NCBI GenBank assembly: GCA_020636215.1
Contig: JACJYG010000004.1
Span: 434,001 to 498,000, forward strand
Reading direction: 5' to 3'
Source: Lewinellaceae bacterium
GTDB lineage: Bacteria; Bacteroidota; Bacteroidia; Chitinophagales; Saprospiraceae
DNA: 64,000 bases
Shown here: in pieces, positions 44,660 to 53,144 of the stretch
How the letters are laid out: every line of letters starts with the position of its first letter
Numbering within the stretch: the first letter of the stretch is position 1
Notes under the pieces: model-generated
Database searches by the model: none
The model's input: only the letters and a program-made list of their open reading frames with translations
What the model was told of the DNA's origin: nothing
Translations under genes and position numbers: made by a program

Positions 44660-45269
44660 CATCCGTAGCCGCATGGAAATCCAGGAAAGGCTGAAGGCCG
44701 CCGAACCAGGAGAGGACTTCCTCGCGGAGCAGGCGGGGGTCGCTTTTATTGATGATATCCTCATAAGAAGAAAAAGGCCAGTGGTGTATTTCCTTAGCGA
44801 AACCATGATGTATAGCATTTTTGTGAATGTAGCGAACCAGATGTTTCCGGTATTCATCTGTGAGTACAGGTTTTCGCTGAACATTTTCTAAAAAAAGGCT
44901 TCCTCGGCGATTATACCTTTTATTGAACGCTTTACTGTAGGCATTAAAAAAGCTAGCCCACCAGGAGCTGATGAAGTTACTGAAATGTTCGTCCAGCTTT
45001 TTCAATCGCTTCAGGCTCCGTTCCTGATCCTTTATATTTTTTAGGTACGCTTCGATCTCTGCTTTGCCTTTAACCTGAATTACAAAATGAAAATGGTTGG
45101 GCATCAGGCAATAGGCATAGGTATGCGCAATGGGTGCAGCGTAATCAAAATATTTTTCCAGGAAATAATGCTAATTCTCCTTCTCCCGGAAAAGATTGTC
45201 CGAGGCGTTGCCATGATTGAATAAATGATAAAAGGTGTTTTCCTCGAAAGGAGCGCGTTTGTTTCCCAT
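44637..45269 (-). pseudogene. REP-associated tyrosine transposase (RAYT, IS200-like), broken by one stop codon
   Basis: From the ATG at 45267-45269 the frame reads MGNKRAPFEENTFYHLFNHG and continues in phase to the stop at 44637, 210 codons, except for a TAG at 45171-45173 where relatives have tyrosine (REKEN-x-HYFLEKY). The HUH motif is intact (MPNHFHFVI), and the C-terminal helix LVRYIHKNAIHHGFAKEIHHWPFSSYEDI is typical of the family. RAYTs are single-copy Y1 transposases that act on REP palindromes as single-stranded DNA. A restart at 45104 would give a 155-residue protein lacking the first strand, probably inactive. One substitution would restore the gene, so the loss looks recent, unless the base is a sequencing error. 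Confidence 0.85.
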
Positions 45270-45291
45270 GGGAATAGTTTTAGGCAAACCC

Positions 45292-45451
45292 GAGGCTGTC
45301 TCAAAAGATAAAATGAAAACTTCGCAGCCCAATAATCTTCTGTTTTTCGCTGCCCGGCCGGTTCTCCCCTTCGGGGAGCTAGAGGGGCTGGGGCGGGCGG
45401 CGAAACATGATTTGGCGCTATTTTTCAGTTCCTTACTTTTGAGACAGCCTC
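45292..45451. mobile_element. 160-bp MITE-like element with perfect 16-bp terminal inverted repeats
   Basis: GAGGCTGTCTCAAAAG (45292-45307) and its exact reverse complement (45436-45451) bound a 160-bp stretch with no coding capacity. The interior has a second hairpin, CTCCCC/GGGGAG around TTCG. The ends resemble termini of DDE-type insertion sequences, but no such transposase is in the window. I see no obvious target duplication. The element ends 12 bases before the stop codon of the M49 peptidase gene and starts 22 bases from the RAYT start codon. Confidence 0.7.
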
Positions 45452-45463
45452 AGTTTGAAATAC

Positions 45464-47488
45464 CTACTTCAAAAACGAATACAGCCTGCCGTACTCCAGC
45501 ATCTGCCCCGTAAAATCAGCGGGATATTCGATCTTGATATCGGTAATATCGCCGCTTTCATCCATAACGGGCGCCAGCTTGGGGTTGATGAAGCCGCCGT
45601 AGGGTGGGATATTGAGGGCTTCAGCCCGCTTCAGCACTTCGGCGTGGATGGCAGGGTCAACCTGTACGCCATAGTTTTCGATAAGGTTCTTACCCGCTTC
45701 GAAATCACCCTGCGACTTGATGCGCTGTACTTCCCGAAGCAGCTCTCCGAAATGGGTGCGCAGCTTTTCGTAATCTTTAATATCGATAAAGGTTTTACCA
45801 TCGCGTTTTTCCATTACGATGGACCCGTCGGCCAACCCTTTTTCCAGCACCCAATGGGACACCATGGAGCGGTTGCGCATGTGGGCCTGCTGGATAGTTT
45901 TACCTGGTTCGATACGGCGCAATTGCAACATGATACCGTTCTTGATATAGGAGTCATACTCTGTCTTACCGGCTTCCTGGGAAGGGAGCAGGCCAAGCTC
46001 AACCAGTTTGGGATCCATAATGAAATAGAGGGCTACCAGGTCGGCGCGGGCTTCCTCAAGCGGAGAAGCGTAATTTACGAGCGCTGCCGAAGGGTCTATG
46101 CCGGGTTCCAACTGGCCGGAAGCGTGGCCGATCACTTCGTGCAGAGCAGTATGCATTTTGGCTGCTACATTGCCATATTCCTTGGCGCGGGCAATTTCTT
46201 CCTCGTCGTTGGCAAATTCCGACAACATGCCCGGCCCGTCTGCTTTATCATAGGCTTCAATGATATTGCCGAGGCTCACCGATTTGGAACCGTACTTCGC
46301 CCGAATCCAGTCGGCATTTGGCAGGTTGACGCCGATCGGGGTAGATGGAGAAGCATCGCCCGACTCGCCGGCAACCGCCACCACTTTATAGGTGATGCCC
46401 ACCACTTCTTTCTTTTTGTGCTCCGGCAGTATGGGCGAGTTGTCTTCAAAGTACTGGGCATTTTTGGATACCACCGACATGCGTTCCGAGGCTTCAAAAT
46501 CCGTAATCTCTATTATGGATTCATAATTGCCTTTAAAGCCCAGCGGATCGTTGTACACTTCGATAAAGGAATTGATGTAATCGATATCCCCTTCCGTTGC
46601 TTTTACCCAGGCAACGTTGTAGTCGTCCCAGGTTTTCAGGCTGCCGGTTTTGTAGTATTCGATCAGTAAACGAAGGGCTTCGGCCTGGGGCTCATTCTCG
46701 GCCACCCCGACGGCCTTTTCCAGCCAGCCAATAATTTCCCTGATGGCAGGGCCGTACATTCCATCTGCTTTCCAGACTGCTTCTTCCAGTTTACCGCTCT
46801 TGGTGCGCACCAGTTTGGAGTTGAGGCCCATGGAAAGGAGGCTGTCGAGTTCCGTTTTTTTCTTCTCATAAAAAGCGTCGGCTTCAGCCTGGGTGATATC
46901 CGGATCGTAGAAATTGACCGCAGAGCCTTTCACCAGGTCACCGCCGCTCTGGTCGACCTTCCGGGCGTCGAAAGCCGGGTCAAAGATAGCACGCAGCGCT
47001 TCGGGCTCCAGGCTGGCGCCCACGGCGCCCATTAGGCCCTCCAGGTAAGCCTGGGAAAAACCGGGCACGAACTTATCATTGGAATAATGATGGTGGATGC
47101 CGTTGGCAAACCACACCTGCTTGGCGTAGAGCAGGAATTGTTTCCACTCTTCCGTATTGCGGTCGCCCTGGTACTCGCCCACGATCTTATCGATCGCATG
47201 GCGGATGGCCAGGTTGTGGCGGTAGTTCTGGTCGTAAATGATGTCGCGCCCGCTTAGTCCGGCCTGAACCAGGTAATAGACCAGCTTTTTCTGCTGAAGG
47301 CTCAAGGCTTCAAAACTAGGCGTTTTGTAACGCAGGATCTTCTTATCCGCAAATCTTTCCGGGTAGTAGTTGAAAGTATCCAGCTCTTCAACGGCAGAGA
47401 CCGCCGTTTCTGGTTCCTGCGTGGAAGGCCCGCCACAGGAGGCTATCAGGGCAGAGAGGCCCAGGAGAAAAAAAATGTTTCGTAACAT
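45464..47488 (-). CDS. M49 family (dipeptidyl peptidase III-like) zinc peptidase, lipoprotein
   Basis: 674 residues from the ATG at 47486-47488; this gives a lipoprotein signal (MLRNIFFLLGLSALIASC, Cys-18). The zinc motif HEVIGH followed by ASGQL matches the HExxGH signature of the M49 family, and the third ligand is in EEARADLVALYFI about 50 residues later. Length (about 650-700) fits DPP III. Such enzymes remove dipeptides from the N-terminus of short peptides. In Bacteroidota this family is often mislabelled dihydrofolate reductase in databases, which does not fit the motif. It is lipid-anchored, so it probably works in the periplasm on imported peptides. It lies 34 bases downstream of the DUF4112 gene. 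Confidence 0.9.
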   Translation of the reverse strand: MLRNIFFLLGLSALIASCGGPSTQEPETAVSAVEELDTFNYYPERFADKKILRYKTPSFEALSLQQKKLVYYLVQAGLSGRDIIYDQNYRHNLAIRHAIDKIVGEYQGDRNTEEWKQFLLYAKQVWFANGIHHHYSNDKFVPGFSQAYLEGLMGAVGASLEPEALRAIFDPAFDARKVDQSGGDLVKGSAVNFYDPDITQAEADAFYEKKKTELDSLLSMGLNSKLVRTKSGKLEEAVWKADGMYGPAIREIIGWLEKAVGVAENEPQAEALRLLIEYYKTGSLKTWDDYNVAWVKATEGDIDYINSFIEVYNDPLGFKGNYESIIEITDFEASERMSVVSKNAQYFEDNSPILPEHKKKEVVGITYKVVAVAGESGDASPSTPIGVNLPNADWIRAKYGSKSVSLGNIIEAYDKADGPGMLSEFANDEEEIARAKEYGNVAAKMHTALHEVIGHASGQLEPGIDPSAALVNYASPLEEARADLVALYFIMDPKLVELGLLPSQEAGKTEYDSYIKNGIMLQLRRIEPGKTIQQAHMRNRSMVSHWVLEKGLADGSIVMEKRDGKTFIDIKDYEKLRTHFGELLREVQRIKSQGDFEAGKNLIENYGVQVDPAIHAEVLKRAEALNIPPYGGFINPKLAPVMDESGDITDIKIEYPADFTGQMLEYGRLYSFLK

Positions 47489-47522
47489 ATCAGTTATTAT
47501 TTGATTAGCGATTTTTGACGAT

Positions 47523-47990
47523 TCAGGTAACAATCCAATACAAAACCCGCCAGATCATGTAAACGGACAACCCGATCAGCACAAAAAGTATGGCAAGGAT
47601 TAAGATGACCACCCACCAGGCGCTGCCTTGGTGTTTACCTTCCTCATAATGCTCCCGAAGCAAATTCAGGTTGCGCACATTCGCCCGGAAGCGCAAGTCG
47701 AAGATATCACCCAGCAAGGGGATAGTGCCGACGGCGCCGTCAACCCAAATATTGCCTACCATTTTGACCAACGCCATGCCGCTGGCCCCTTTGCGCGCCA
47801 TCACCACGACGAGCAGCCCGGAAATGCAAAAGCTGATCACATCCCCTGCATACGGAATGAGGCCAATGAGAAAGTCCGCTCCAAAGCGGATGTTGGTGCC
47901 AGGAATTCGGAAACGATTATCAAGGATGCTGGCCGCCCTATCGATCCAGACGAGCTCCTGCTGGTAATCTTTTTCAGGCTTGTTTTCCAT
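47523..47990 (-). CDS. DUF4112 membrane protein
   Basis: 155 residues from the ATG at 47988-47990; the longer open frame upstream overlaps the metallophosphoesterase gene and is not needed. DUF4112 features are clear: LDNRFRIPGTNIRFGADFLIGLIPYAGDVISF, then GNIWVDGAVGTIPLLGDIFDLRFRANVRNL, with two hydrophobic turns and a C-terminal transmembrane helix (about 125-150, WVVILILAILFVLIGLSVYMIW). Function is unknown across the family. Spacing of 34 bases to the M49 gene downstream and 73 bases from the metallophosphoesterase stop suggests a three-gene transcript. Confidence 0.88.
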   Translation of the reverse strand: MENKPEKDYQQELVWIDRAASILDNRFRIPGTNIRFGADFLIGLIPYAGDVISFCISGLLVVVMARKGASGMALVKMVGNIWVDGAVGTIPLLGDIFDLRFRANVRNLNLLREHYEEGKHQGSAWWVVILILAILFVLIGLSVYMIWRVLYWIVT

Positions 47991-48063
47991 ATCAACAGAT
48001 TGGAGCAATGACCCCAAAACGTGGGAAAGGTACAGTACAATTCTTAAAAAGCCAAGCGATACA

Positions 48064-48810
48064 CTAGCGTTGCACTTCCCCGTTGAGGTAATGCACCGCA
48101 TTCATCATCACTCCATTTTCCCAGTTGATTGCACGCAGGCCAATGCGGTAGTGATCCACTTGAAATTGCTCGGAATGTTGTCCGATTTGAAAAAAACAGG
48201 ACGGGGTAATATGAACCAGTAGGTTCTGTTTGCGTACAGCTTTTTCCACATGGTAGTGGCCGCTGAAAATATGGACATTAAATGGGTGAGCCAACAAAAT
48301 AGCCTGCACTTCACTCCGGTTGCGGAGCGCGTGTTTGGAATCCATAAAAGGAACGCCAGCTTCCAAAGGTGGGTGGTGCATAAAGATCATGGCTTCCTGT
48401 TCCAACTGCTGCAACTGCTCGCGAAGCCATCCTTGTTGTTGCCCGGAAACCAGGCCGGTGGTAGTATCCAGAAAGATAATAGTGCGGCTCGCCACCTGCC
48501 GGGCGAAATACAACTCTGAATCTTTTAACAAGTCCTCCCGCTCAAAGGCTTGCGCCAGGAGGACGGGATCATCGTGATTGCCGGACATCACTTCGTAGGG
48601 AATACCCAGCTCATCCAACTGCTCACGGATCCAATGGTAGATTGCCACATCCCCGTCGCGATAACACAGGTCTCCACTGAGCACAAGATATTCCGGCCGC
48701 CATTGTCGGGCAGCCTGCAGGATTTTTCGAAAGTTAGCCCGTACGTCCACGCCATAGGTTTCTTCCCCTTCGCGCCCGACGTGCAGGTCTGTAATCTGTA
48801 CTATTCTCAT
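48064..48810 (-). CDS. Calcineurin-like metallophosphoesterase (CpdA-like)
   Basis: 248 residues, cytoplasmic. All dinuclear-metal motifs are present: D-x-H in ITDLHVG, GDLCYRDGD, SGNHDD, FMHHPPL and SGHYHVE. The layout matches the class III cyclic-nucleotide phosphodiesterase group, of which CpdA (cyclic AMP) is the best known, although many relatives hydrolyse other phosphodiesters. The start follows the usual MRIVQITDLHV opening. First gene of a probable transcript with DUF4112 and M49 genes. Substrate not established by sequence. Confidence 0.9.
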   Translation of the reverse strand: MRIVQITDLHVGREGEETYGVDVRANFRKILQAARQWRPEYLVLSGDLCYRDGDVAIYHWIREQLDELGIPYEVMSGNHDDPVLLAQAFEREDLLKDSELYFARQVASRTIIFLDTTTGLVSGQQQGWLREQLQQLEQEAMIFMHHPPLEAGVPFMDSKHALRNRSEVQAILLAHPFNVHIFSGHYHVEKAVRKQNLLVHITPSCFFQIGQHSEQFQVDHYRIGLRAINWENGVMMNAVHYLNGEVQR

Positions 48811-48980
48811 AGTATCCGGCCGTCTTTTGAGAAGTGGCTCGGAGTATCAGCCCCTTCAAAGCCTGTGATAATAAGGCTTAGGTTAAAAATTAGTAAGTGC
48901 AACGCCCCCTCCTCCTAAAAAATTACTCCCGAATGGTTGCTTGTATCGGCTAAAAGCCCAAATTGACCTTTATCACAGCA

Positions 48981-49071
48981 TCATTCTCGCATTCTCGCAT
49001 TCTCGCATTCTCGCATTCTCGCATTCTCGCATTCTCGCATTCTTTCATTCCCGCATTCCCGCATTCCCGCA
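48981..49071 (-). repeat. Octamer array (GAATGCGA/GAATGCGG)n, locus 2
   Basis: About eleven 8-base units. Read on the minus strand they follow the stop codon of the gene at 49075 after three bases, first as GAATGCGG units, then one GAATGAAA variant, then GAATGCGA units. Same unit and same orientation relative to the gene as at 37068-37113 and 62042-62110. Confidence 0.9.
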
Positions 49072-49074
49072 ATA

Positions 49075-49971
49075 CTACTCCTCCGGCTTCTTTCCAGAAC
49101 TACGCAAATTCACCAGTTTCCTCAGTAAGTCGAACCAGAACGGAGCTCCAAGGGAAATGGCCAGGGCCGTAACGATCCACCCCAAGGCTTTAATCAGCGC
49201 ATCATAGACTGTCACTTCCGACCAAACCACATTCTTCCAGCCCAGGCCAAGTGGAGAACTCACACTTTCGATCTGATTATCCACCAAACCCTGCAACTTT
49301 TCCAGTGATTGCTCAAATTCAGGGTTGAGGTTCGCACTCAACATTAGGGTATCCCGGCTATCCACAAAATCTTCCGCCAGGTTGACCACCTTCTGCAGGG
49401 TATCGGGGTCGGACTCCAGGCGCTCGTAAATCGCCAGGGTATCCGCATTGAACACGACCGCAATTAAAAAGCCCACGCCGATGAGTATTTTTTGGGCGGA
49501 TCGCTTATACCAACCCGATGCGCGGTCCATCACATCGACATACCACTGCTTCACCTTTCCTTTAAAAACATCCGTATTGTTGTCTGCCTCTCGCAGGAAT
49601 TGTTTGAGCACGTTGCGCAAGTCCTCGTCCGGCAGTTCGTCAATTTTAGCTTCCAGCTTGTCCATTCCTTCCCCTTTTAGGATGACATCAAACAAGATAG
49701 ACTGAAAAGACTCATCGCTGATATAGGAAGGAGACCGCAGCTTGTCTTTACCAATCTTACCACATAGTTGTTTGTAAAGGGAATTGTTTTTAAATGCATT
49801 CAGTATTTCATCGTTGACACTGGTGGAAGCCAGCAGGTTTCTCAAGGCCTTCTCCAGGTTTTTTCCTCGAAGGGCCAGTACAGAGGACAACAATTCCATT
49901 ACTGTAGTGGCCAGAAGGCTGAGCAGAAGTAGCACAAAAACCAGGCCGACAACGACTTGAAGCATTCCCAT
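49075..49971 (-). CDS. Conserved membrane protein of unknown function
   Basis: 298 residues. Hydrophobic segments at about 3-33 (VVVGLVFVLLLLSLLATTVMEL), 160-180 (ILIGVGFLIAVVFNADTLAIY) and 263-285 (WIVTALAISLGAPFWFDLLRKL) flank a large soluble helical region (about 40-155) and a second one (about 185-250). The C-terminal ISLGAPFWFDLLRKLVNLR is a motif I associate with a widespread uncharacterised bacterial family. No catalytic residues are visible. It sits between the metallophosphoesterase and the S9 peptidase, all on the minus strand, but separated from the former by the octamer array, so probably in its own transcript. Confidence 0.75.
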   Translation of the reverse strand: MGMLQVVVGLVFVLLLLSLLATTVMELLSSVLALRGKNLEKALRNLLASTSVNDEILNAFKNNSLYKQLCGKIGKDKLRSPSYISDESFQSILFDVILKGEGMDKLEAKIDELPDEDLRNVLKQFLREADNNTDVFKGKVKQWYVDVMDRASGWYKRSAQKILIGVGFLIAVVFNADTLAIYERLESDPDTLQKVVNLAEDFVDSRDTLMLSANLNPEFEQSLEKLQGLVDNQIESVSSPLGLGWKNVVWSEVTVYDALIKALGWIVTALAISLGAPFWFDLLRKLVNLRSSGKKPEE

Positions 49972-50039
49972 GGTGAAGATTTATTGAGGGTTTTATGAAA
50001 AAATTGCAGTGTTCAAAAAACAAATTAATAGAAATCTTT

Positions 50040-52421
50040 CTACTCCTTGAGTGTTTGCTCAAATAATTTAAATATCCGCCGGAACTCGTCTGCCCAACTA
50101 ACCGGTTCTACAAATCCGTGATCCTCCAATGGGAAGACGGCCAGTTCCCAATTTTCCTTGCCCAACTCAATCAGCCGCTGCGACAGGCGCACCACATCCT
50201 GGAACTGCACATTTCGGTCGACCATACCATGTAACATCAGTAGATTGCCTTCCAACCCATTTGCAAAATAGATCGGAGAACTTCGGCGATAGGCAATGCT
50301 GTCTTCTGTCGGGGTATTCAAAATATCAGACGTATAACCGTGGTTGTAATGCGCCCAGTCTGTCACTGAACGCAATGCAGCGCCACTTTTGAAAGTACCC
50401 GGCGCAGTAAACATCGCCATCAGGGTTATAAATCCGCCATAGGAGCCGCCATAAATCCCCAGGCGATCCTCGCCTACCCCATACTTTTCCACCAGAAAGC
50501 GGGCGCCGTCTACCTGGTCATCCAGGTCTTTGCCCCCCATATACCGGTAGATCGCTGTACGCCAGTTGCGGCCATAACCGGCGCTGCCCCGGTAGTCGAT
50601 ATCGAGCACGGTATAGCCATTGTCTACCAGAATGTTATGAAACATATATTCCCGGTAGTAACTGCTCCACCATTTGTGGACGTTTTGGAGGTAGCCGGCG
50701 CCGTGCACAAAGATGACGGCAGGGCCTCCGGGTTGCGGGTTGGCCGGCCGGTACAGGCGGGCCGGCACATTGGCGCCGTCGCGGGCTTTGAATGCTATGA
50801 CCTCCGGATCGCGCCAGGAGTAAGCCTCAAAGGAAGGAGTAGTAGACTTCGTCAGGCGCTCCATTTTGGCGCCAGGCGCATTCTCCATCAGGTAAAGCTC
50901 CCAGGGCTGGTTGCTATAGGAATAGCGGATGGCCAGGCGCTTTTCATCCGGCGACAGGCTCACCTCATGATTGCCCGGCAGGGTGGTGATCCGCTCCAGT
51001 TTCCCACCAGAAGCAGGCAGTCGATAGAAATGGTGCTCAAAAGGCCCTTCGGCGCTGGCAGTGAGGAAGAACCACCGCTTGTCGCGGGAAAGCTGAACAT
51101 CCAACACTTCGTAAGCACCGTTGGTCAGTGCTTTTTTTGCTCCGGTTTTGATATTGAGGGTATAAAGATGGGAGAAACCGGTGGCTTCCGACTGAAAGTA
51201 GAGCTGTTCCTCATCGAGCCAACCAAGCGTGCCGGTAGAGAAATCCCAGTTCACGATGCCCGGCCCGCCGATCCAGGCCTCGTCGTGTTGCCAGTCCAGT
51301 TGGTTTAAGATTCCCTGTTCAAGGTTCAAGGAAGCGATCCAGCGGTCCTTGTTATCCTGCGAGCGCACCACAACAACAGCCTGCCCCTGCTCTGAAAACA
51401 CCGGCCCCAGGATAACGGCAGGTTTGGGCTTATCGTAATTGGGCTGGAAAGGAAGCGTGTCGAGATGATACTCAAGCAGGAAAGCCGGCTTCGCCGTAAT
51501 GCCATCCAGTGTGGCAGTGGATACCATATAGGAGGTGTCGCGCTGCCGGTCATAGATGCCCATTTCATAACTATCCTGAGCGCCACCCACTTTGGAACGG
51601 CTACGCAGTTCCTCCACGTAGCCCGACTCGGTTACATAGCTGGGTACCTGGGTGTTTTTGTCCTCTGCATCTTTGGCCAGGGTGAAAGTGATAAAACGAA
51701 GATCCGGGCTGGCCTTCAGGTTCGACAGCCGTTTGTCGCCATAGAAAATTTCGAGCGGGCGTTCCGGCTTCAAGGCATCGCGCTGCGCCTTGCGGGCATC
51801 GCGCTCGCCCTTGCGCTCCCGAAGGATGTCAAAGAGCGCCAACTCTTCATCGGCCAGCCATTGGTCCTGTATAGAACGTTTGGCTTCCTTTCGTTCGTTG
51901 CCCTTCTGGAAATTAGTGAGTTGTTGCGTGGCGCCACTTTGCAGGCTCCAGGCGTAAAGGTTATTTTCAAAAGTATAAACCACTTGCTTTTCATCGCCGG
52001 AAAAGGTGGGGTTACGCTCCTCCCCTATTGTATTGGTAATTTGCCGTATTTGCCCGCTGGCGATCTCCAACAGAAATAAGTCGCCGTTTTTCTCATATAC
52101 CATTTTCGTATGGCTCCGGTTGTAGGCCCCGGGCTCCGGCAGCGTCTGTTCTTCCTCCAGTTCCACCCGTTTCGGCACTCGCTTGCTCTCTACATCAACT
52201 TGATACAGGCTGCTCAGCGTGTCCATCTCCGGGTTCCAGCTGAAATATATCCGCTTGCTGTCTTCACTCCAATGGATATCATCGGGTAAGTAGCCGACGA
52301 AGCGGTCGCCCTGCATGATCTGTTCGATGGTGAGAGGGGACGCATTGTTTTGAGGTTGCGCAAACAGGGAAAAGGGAGAAGAAAGGGCCAATAGGACGAA
52401 GAGGTTGCCAAATCTTTGCAT
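50040..52421 (-). CDS. Prolyl oligopeptidase family S9 peptidase (DPP IV-like)
   Basis: 793 residues. The signal peptide covers about 1-21 (cleavage after LFAQ). Residues about 30-520 form the beta-propeller gate (ITNTIGEERNPTFSGDEKQVVYTFENNLYAW, EAYSWRDPEVIAFKARDG). The alpha/beta-hydrolase domain (about 540-793) has the oxyanion loop FVHGAGYLQN, nucleophile Ser in IYGGSYGGFITLMAMF, Asp in LHGMVDRNVQ and His in PLEDHGFVEP. The family cleaves dipeptides or short peptides, often after proline, in the periplasm. Single gene by spacing. With the M49 peptidase nearby it fits a lifestyle of feeding on proteins. Confidence 0.93.
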   Translation of the reverse strand: MQRFGNLFVLLALSSPFSLFAQPQNNASPLTIEQIMQGDRFVGYLPDDIHWSEDSKRIYFSWNPEMDTLSSLYQVDVESKRVPKRVELEEEQTLPEPGAYNRSHTKMVYEKNGDLFLLEIASGQIRQITNTIGEERNPTFSGDEKQVVYTFENNLYAWSLQSGATQQLTNFQKGNERKEAKRSIQDQWLADEELALFDILRERKGERDARKAQRDALKPERPLEIFYGDKRLSNLKASPDLRFITFTLAKDAEDKNTQVPSYVTESGYVEELRSRSKVGGAQDSYEMGIYDRQRDTSYMVSTATLDGITAKPAFLLEYHLDTLPFQPNYDKPKPAVILGPVFSEQGQAVVVVRSQDNKDRWIASLNLEQGILNQLDWQHDEAWIGGPGIVNWDFSTGTLGWLDEEQLYFQSEATGFSHLYTLNIKTGAKKALTNGAYEVLDVQLSRDKRWFFLTASAEGPFEHHFYRLPASGGKLERITTLPGNHEVSLSPDEKRLAIRYSYSNQPWELYLMENAPGAKMERLTKSTTPSFEAYSWRDPEVIAFKARDGANVPARLYRPANPQPGGPAVIFVHGAGYLQNVHKWWSSYYREYMFHNILVDNGYTVLDIDYRGSAGYGRNWRTAIYRYMGGKDLDDQVDGARFLVEKYGVGEDRLGIYGGSYGGFITLMAMFTAPGTFKSGAALRSVTDWAHYNHGYTSDILNTPTEDSIAYRRSSPIYFANGLEGNLLMLHGMVDRNVQFQDVVRLSQRLIELGKENWELAVFPLEDHGFVEPVSWADEFRRIFKLFEQTLKE

Positions 52422-52600
52422 GCAGTTCTTTTTTGATTATTCTCCGCTAAGATAATGATCTATTTCAGCTGATGAAATCTTCAAAATTCTGCCGGCCAAT
52501 AATGTAGACTTTACAGTTCTGGGAATTTTCAATGAATGCGTTGAAGCTTTACATCCATAATATTAGGATAAGCCGAAGAAGCTCAATCAACAAAAAAACC

Positions 52601-52608
52601 TAGTTTTG
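52601..52608 (+). promoter_or_regulatory. Putative -7 box of the small membrane protein gene
   Basis: TAGTTTTG is an exact TAnnTTTG match, 25 bases before the ATG at 52633. An alternative TTG start at 52606 would lie inside this box, which favours the ATG. No TTG is present at the -33 distance. Confidence 0.4.
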
Positions 52609-52632
52609 TATCCAATAAAAAAACGAAAGATT

Positions 52633-53064
52633 ATGTACGAAGGACTTAAACACGCGCACTCCGGGCTTCGGTGGGTAGTGCTGATATTGCTTATTCTGGC
52701 CATTACCGGAGCGTACCGCTCCTGGAAAGGCGGCGCTGCCGGCTCCAAGATGCCGCTGTATGCGATGATCTCCGTTCACGTTCAACTACTGTTGGGATTA
52801 GGACTCTACTTCATCAGCCCCTACGTCAAATTCACGGAGGGTTTCATGAAAGACCCCGTATTGCGCTTTTATTCGGTGGAGCACCTTTCGCTGATGTTGC
52901 TGGCTATCCTGACCATCACTATCGGCTATAGCCGCGCCAAGCGCAAACCGACGGATGCGGCGCGCGGACGTACGACTTTTATGTACTATGCGATAGCCCT
53001 GGTATTGATCCTGCTGGCTATTCCCTGGCCGTTTCGGCAAGGCCTGGGAGCGGGCTGGTTTTAG
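52633..53064 (+). CDS. Small four-helix membrane protein, cytochrome b-like
   Basis: 143 residues with four transmembrane helices (about 12-30, 45-65, 75-95 and 115-135). Histidines at the ends of helices (LKHAHSGLRW, SVHVQLLLGL, VEHLSLMLLA) are placed as possible heme ligands. Related proteins in Bacteroidota are often called cytochrome B, but no experiment is known to me and heme binding is only a possibility. The chain ends GLGAGWF. Divergent from the S9 peptidase. A hairpin follows the stop codon. Confidence 0.65.
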   Translation: MYEGLKHAHSGLRWVVLILLILAITGAYRSWKGGAAGSKMPLYAMISVHVQLLLGLGLYFISPYVKFTEGFMKDPVLRFYSVEHLSLMLLAILTITIGYSRAKRKPTDAARGRTTFMYYAIALVLILLAIPWPFRQGLGAGWF

Positions 53065-53076
53065 TTAGTAGGCAGG

Positions 53077-53129
53077 GTGCAGTGGGCAGGGCTGATGAGG
53101 GTAATACCCATTCCCACTGCCTACTGCAC
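53077..53129. terminator. Long hairpin between convergent genes
   Basis: Arms 53077-53093 and 53113-53129 pair over at least 13 bases (GTGCAGTGGGCAG with one G-U pair), and the loop contains the palindrome GGGTAATACCC. No long T-run follows on either strand, so termination is possible but not certain. The text resembles dispersed CAGTGGGCAG-type repeats. Confidence 0.4.
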
Positions 53130-53144
53130 ACTGACCATTATTCA

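Noticed and set aside
45464..47488. Label dihydrofolate reductase, often attached to this family
   Set aside because: The chain has HExxGH and EExRAD metallopeptidase motifs and no folate-reductase motifs; the M49 assignment explains the sequence.
48981..49071. Octamer array considered as CRISPR
   Set aside because: The unit is 8 bases with no spacers, and no cas genes are present. It is a simple tandem repeat.
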